Below are positions 60,649 to 64,000 of a DNA stretch of 64,000 nt, one piece after another. A model generated the notes under the pieces. It was not told the DNA's origin. It did not search any database and saw only the letters and a list, made by a program, of their open reading frames with translations. Origin of the DNA: PFJX01 sp040757575 (lineage in GTDB: Bacteria; Pseudomonadota; Gammaproteobacteria; Burkholderiales; Thiobacillaceae); the NCBI GenBank assembly GCA_040757575.1, contig JBFLXA010000003.1, positions 62,001 through 126,000 of the forward strand, written 5' to 3'. A program made the translations under genes and the position numbers. The first letter of the stretch is position 1. Each line of letters begins with the position of its first letter.

Positions 60649-61746
60649 ATGAGCCGCGTCGTCGTTGGCCTGTCCGGCGGTGTGGATTCCGCCGTCACGG
60701 CCTTGCTGCTCAAGCAGCAGGGCCATGAGGTGGTGGGCGTGTTCATGAAGAACTGGGAGGCGGACGACCTGGAAGAAGACTGCCCCATCGCCCAGGATTA
60801 CAAGGACGTCCAGGCCGTGGCCGATTTGCTGGGTATCGAGGTGAGCCTGGTGAACTTCAGCCGGGAATACCAGGACCGGGTGTTTGCCTATTTTTTGCAG
60901 GAGTACCAGGCCGGCCGCACCCCCAACCCGGACGTGCTGTGCAACGCCGAAATCAAGTTCAAGGCCTTCCTGGACCACGCCCTCACCCTGGGTGCGGACC
61001 ACATTGCCACGGGCCACTATGCCCGCCTGGAGGGCGCCTTTCCCCATCGCCAGTTGCTCAAGGGCCTGGACCCCAACAAGGACCAGAGCTACTTCCTCTA
61101 TCGCCTCAACCAGCGTCAGATCGAGCGGGCCCTGTTCCCCATCGGCCATCTGCCCAAGCACCAGGTGCGGGACCTGGCCCGGCAGGCGGGTCTGCCCGTG
61201 GCGGAAAAGAAGGACAGCACCGGCATCTGCTTCATCGGCGAGCGACCCTTCCGGAAATTCCTGCAACGCTACATGCCCATACAGGCCGGCGAGATGCTCA
61301 CTCCTGACGGCCGCCTGGTGGGCCGCCACCAGGGCCTCATGTATTACACCCTGGGCCAGCGCCAGGGCCTGGGCATAGGCGGCGTGAAGGGGGCGGAGGA
61401 GGGGGTGCCCTGGTTCGTGGCGGGCAAGGACCTGGAGAAGAACCAGCTCATCGTCGTTCAGGGCCATGACCACCCCATGCTGCTCACCCCCACCCTGGAA
61501 GCCGTTGACCTGAGCTGGGTTTCAGAACCGCCCAAGGCTGGCGGCCGCTATACCGCCAAGACCCGTTACCGGCAGCAGGACGCAGCCTGCACCGTGGAGG
61601 TAATTGAAGCCACCCGCCTGGTACTGCACTTTGATGAAGACCAGTGGGCGGTGACGCCAGGGCAGTCTGTGGTGATGTACGAGGGGGAGAACTGCCTGGG
61701 GGGTGGAGTGATTCAGGGGGATGGGAGTCGAGGCACGGTGGGTTAG
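60649..61746 (+). CDS. mnmA: tRNA 2-thiouridine(34) synthase
   Basis: 365 residues. PP-loop GLSGGVDSAVTALLLKQQG, catalytic Cys98 in NPDVLCNAEIKF and Cys194 in GICFIGERPF, then the C-terminal beta barrel. It introduces s2U at the wobble position of Lys, Glu and Gln tRNAs using sulfur relayed from IscS/TusE. Separated from nudJ by 37 nt. Confidence 0.96.
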   Translation: MSRVVVGLSGGVDSAVTALLLKQQGHEVVGVFMKNWEADDLEEDCPIAQDYKDVQAVADLLGIEVSLVNFSREYQDRVFAYFLQEYQAGRTPNPDVLCNAEIKFKAFLDHALTLGADHIATGHYARLEGAFPHRQLLKGLDPNKDQSYFLYRLNQRQIERALFPIGHLPKHQVRDLARQAGLPVAEKKDSTGICFIGERPFRKFLQRYMPIQAGEMLTPDGRLVGRHQGLMYYTLGQRQGLGIGGVKGAEEGVPWFVAGKDLEKNQLIVVQGHDHPMLLTPTLEAVDLSWVSEPPKAGGRYTAKTRYRQQDAACTVEVIEATRLVLHFDEDQWAVTPGQSVVMYEGENCLGGGVIQGDGSRGTVG

Positions 61747-61790
61747 CCGTTCCTCGCGCCTCTGCACGGCGCTAGCGTCACTATACGAAC

Positions 61791-62852
61791 ATGACCGGTC
61801 CCATCCACGGCCGTGGTGCCGTTTCCAATCCTGCTCATCGCTACGAGTCCCTGGACCGGGAAGCGGCGGATGACGGGTGGGTGCAGGATGATGTGGCGCA
61901 GGCCCTGCCGGAAACCCAGGTCATCGAACAACAGGCCCGCTCGGCCCTGAGTTTCAACGATTCCCCGGATATTCCCTTCGACCGCTCGGTGAATCCCTAC
62001 CAGGGTTGCGAGCACGGCTGCGTGTACTGCTACGCCCGACCCAGCCATGCCTACCACGGTTTTTCGCCGGGGCTGGATTTCGAGACGAAGATCATCGCCC
62101 GGCCCAATATCGCCGAACGGCTGCGGGTGGAGTTGGCAAAGCCGGGGTATCAGCCGGCGCCTGTGGCCCTGGGGGCCAATACAGACCCCTGGCAACCGGT
62201 GGAGCGGAAGTTGGGCATCACCCGTCAGGTGCTGGAGGTGCTGGCCGAGGCCCGCCACCCGATGATGCTGGTGACCAAGTCGAGCCTGGTGGAGCGGGAT
62301 ATGGATTTGCTGGCGGAGATGGCCAGAGACGGCCTGGTCCATGCGGCAGTGTCCATCTGCACCCTGGATGCTGATCTGGCCCGCCGCCTGGAGCCCCGGG
62401 CTGCCAGTCCCGCCCGCCGCCTGAAGACCCTGGAGCGCCTGACCGGAGCAGGGATTCCCTGCGCCGTGCTCGCCGCGCCGGTGATTCCGGGCCTTACAGA
62501 TACGGACCTCGAGCGGATACTGACTGCCGCCCGGGACGCGGGGGCCCGTAGTGCGGGGTATGTGTTGTTGCGCCTGCCCCATGAACTCAAAACGGTGTTC
62601 CAGGACTGGCTTGCCGTACACCACCCCCTGGGGGCCAATCATGTGATGAGCCTGCTGCGGCAGATGCGGGACGGGCGGGAGAACGATCCTGCCTTCGGCC
62701 TGCGGCAACGGGGCAGGGGGGTGTTCGCGGAACTCCTGGCCCGCCGTTTCGATGTGGCTCGCCGCAGGCTGAAACTGGATCAGGGTTTGGCGGCCCTGGA
62801 TTCAAGTCGCTTTCGGCCCCCGGGGCGGACGGGACAATACAGCTTATTCTGA
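61791..62852 (+). CDS. PA0069-family radical SAM protein
   Basis: 353 residues. Radical SAM motif CEHGCVYC (Cys73, Cys77, Cys80) followed by YARPSHAY, with FDRSVNPYQGCEHG and LGANTDPWQPVE typical of PA0069/Rv2578c/SplB-related proteins. Related to spore photoproduct lyase but of unknown function. The stop lies 16 nt before a possible small gene and 150 nt before the PDC-sensor gene. Confidence 0.9.
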   Translation: MTGPIHGRGAVSNPAHRYESLDREAADDGWVQDDVAQALPETQVIEQQARSALSFNDSPDIPFDRSVNPYQGCEHGCVYCYARPSHAYHGFSPGLDFETKIIARPNIAERLRVELAKPGYQPAPVALGANTDPWQPVERKLGITRQVLEVLAEARHPMMLVTKSSLVERDMDLLAEMARDGLVHAAVSICTLDADLARRLEPRAASPARRLKTLERLTGAGIPCAVLAAPVIPGLTDTDLERILTAARDAGARSAGYVLLRLPHELKTVFQDWLAVHHPLGANHVMSLLRQMRDGRENDPAFGLRQRGRGVFAELLARRFDVARRRLKLDQGLAALDSSRFRPPGRTGQYSLF

Positions 62853-62868
62853 GGGGCCGATTCCGGTC

Positions 62869-63006
62869 TTGCGGTTTCTGTTGGTAGACCTCCTCTTATC
62901 CCCATATGCCCGCAGCCTGGTTTCCGCTTTGCCGGGCGCCATGTTCTACTTCGCCATCCGCAGCCTGTTGCTGCTTGAACTGCCCCGCTGGACATCGCAC
63001 CCATGA
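62869..63006 (+). CDS. Possible small hydrophobic protein, coupled to the PDC-sensor gene
   Basis: 45 residues from a TTG (an ATG 24 codons later leaves 21). Hydrophobic segments LRFLLVDLLLS and FYFAIRSLLLLEL. The TGA overlaps the next ATG (ATGA at 63003), as for translational coupling. No SD within the usual distance and no family recognised, so existence is uncertain. Confidence 0.3.
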   Translation: MRFLLVDLLLSPYARSLVSALPGAMFYFAIRSLLLLELPRWTSHP

Positions 63007-63956
63007 ATACCAATCTACAGGAAGCCATTCAGCGTCAACGCCAGATTCTGACGGGCTGGCTGGGGTCTTCCCTGGCCATTCTGGCAGAGGGATGCCGGGA
63101 TGTCTGGCCGGATCGCCAGGCCCTGGAAAACCGCTTGGAAGAGGGCCTGGGGGAGTTGCCCTATTGCAAGTATCTCTATGTCCTGGACCACAAGGCCCGG
63201 CAACTCACCGCCAACCTGACCCGGGCCGGGCGGCTGGAAGAACACCTGGGCCGGGACCGCAGCGACCGGCCCTACATGGCTTCGGCCCTGGCCGGCAGCG
63301 CCTTTTCCCTGTCGGATGCCTACATCAGCCGCAATGCCAAGCGGCCGTCCCTTACGGCCGTGCAACGTATCGTCGATAGCCGGGGGAACGTGCTTGGCTA
63401 CCTGGGGGCGGACTTCGACCTGAGGGAGCTTCCCAATACCCAGGCCCTGTACCAGCAGCCGGGCCACTGGATGCAGATGCGGGGGGACCCTTCCATCCGC
63501 GCCGGACTGTTCCTGCAGGAGCGTACCCACAGCCTCATGGACGAACAGATGGAGTCCGTGCTGGCCTTGTTGACGGAGCTGGTCACGGTGCACGGCGTGT
63601 TCCACGCCAAGCTGCACTTCTCCAGTTCCCGGGCCACCCTCTGGGTGGTGGACGACCCGTTTCGTTACCGTCTGCATGGCATCAACGACCTGACGGACCC
63701 GGATCTCTGCCTGGCCTATCCCCGGCGGGCCTATCCCAATGATGCGGCCATCCCCGTCGAGGCCATTCCCCGCATATTCCAGACCTTCCGGGACCTGCGA
63801 TTCCTGGACGAAACCATCTACCTGCGTTCCGCTACCCTGAACATCTTCAACGGCCTGGTGGGGCTGACCTTTTCCTGCGACGGCTCCCACTACATGCCCT
63901 GGGACGAGTTCCTGGACAAGAGCGTGGGGTTCTGGATGGGCACGACGGCGAGTTGA
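63003..63956 (+). CDS. PDC (Cache-like) sensor-domain protein without output domain
   Basis: 317 residues. Residues about 10-155 resemble a PDC/Cache sensor (YLYVLDHKARQLTANLTR, DRSDRPYMASALAGS, LTAVQRIVDSRGNVLGYLGAD). The rest (about 165-315) has no recognised catalytic or DNA-binding motif. No signal peptide or TM helix is visible, which is odd for a Cache domain, so it may be a cytoplasmic sensor or a partner of another protein. The right edge of the window is 44 nt beyond the stop. Confidence 0.7.
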   Translation: MNTNLQEAIQRQRQILTGWLGSSLAILAEGCRDVWPDRQALENRLEEGLGELPYCKYLYVLDHKARQLTANLTRAGRLEEHLGRDRSDRPYMASALAGSAFSLSDAYISRNAKRPSLTAVQRIVDSRGNVLGYLGADFDLRELPNTQALYQQPGHWMQMRGDPSIRAGLFLQERTHSLMDEQMESVLALLTELVTVHGVFHAKLHFSSSRATLWVVDDPFRYRLHGINDLTDPDLCLAYPRRAYPNDAAIPVEAIPRIFQTFRDLRFLDETIYLRSATLNIFNGLVGLTFSCDGSHYMPWDEFLDKSVGFWMGTTAS

Positions 63957-64000
63957 ACGGGAAGTTGACCTGGGAGGCGGCGAGTCCAGGCCAGTCCCGG

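Noticed and set aside
1..64000. CRISPR arrays, insertion sequences, prophage or integrase/att sites at the two tRNA genes
   Set aside because: No regularly spaced repeats, transposase or integrase frames were seen, and tRNA 3' ends show no obvious direct repeats downstream.

Overview
This is a 64 kb stretch of a GC-rich (roughly two-thirds G+C) Gram-negative chromosome. Gene content and order fit a betaproteobacterium, probably of the Rhodocyclales/Nitrosomonadales type. Indicators are a RelA with a degenerate hydrolase domain, BamD, ScpAB, RluB/RluD, RNase R, RimO, MnmA, a PA0069-type radical SAM protein, many c-di-GMP proteins, NosL-type copper proteins and a cytochrome c-type protein. I saw no phage, insertion sequence or CRISPR array. 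It looks like core chromosome with a few accessory cassettes. The genus cannot be fixed from this sequence.

Layout. 1-2.7 kb: the end of a DinG-type helicase, an exported HIRAN protein, then tsaB-rimI-udg. 2.7-3.7 kb: a lower-GC patch with a metallophosphoesterase. 3.7-7.2 kb: a DUF302-like exported protein and aconitase acnA, which carries an in-frame palindromic repeat. 7.4-10.6 kb: a PhnD-like periplasmic protein paired with a membrane PAS-GGDEF-EAL protein. 10.7-18.2 kb: malic enzyme, M18 aminopeptidase, tRNA-Leu(CAG), rnr, rlmB, then a coupled hpt-mtnP purine-salvage pair. 18.2-25.2 kb: a signalling block with a CHASE2 adenylate cyclase, a FecR-like partner, a cNMP-binding EAL phosphodiesterase and two divergent exported caspase-like proteins. 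25.3-34 kb: tRNA-Ser(CGA), pabB, a gene-poor gap, mltF, a cardiolipin-synthase-like lipoprotein and dnaE. 34.2-37.6 kb: an RbsB/LuxP-like binding protein with a LuxQ-like hybrid histidine kinase. 37.6-42.9 kb: scpA-scpB, HDOD, rluB, DUF2905, a small exported protein with an HTH regulator, and another small hydrophobic protein.

42.9-45.3 kb: a complete three-gene AmmeMemoRadiSam operon. 45.4-51.4 kb: ispD, a cytochrome c-type protein, bamD-relA and rluD-pgeF. 51.4-54.5 kb: a ZIP metal transporter, a possible small antisense membrane protein, an ODP-type MBL protein and rimO. 54.5-60 kb: an eight-gene minus-strand operon with two NosL-like lipoprotein/Tat-type proteins, a TauE/SafE-like membrane protein, a TlpA thioredoxin, a multi-spanning protein with a CPFC motif, a MacB/LolD-type ABC transporter and a small anchored protein. 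This is the best candidate for an undescribed system, probably copper/thiol trafficking across the envelope. 60.1-64 kb: nudJ, mnmA, a PA0069-type radical SAM protein and a PDC-sensor protein.

Two themes recur. First, periplasmic binding proteins are translated next to membrane signalling enzymes that lack transporter partners (7.4 and 34.2 kb). Second, second-messenger genes cluster such that cAMP made by the cyclase at 18.2 kb could be read by the CNB-EAL protein at 20.9 kb and converted into a change in c-di-GMP.
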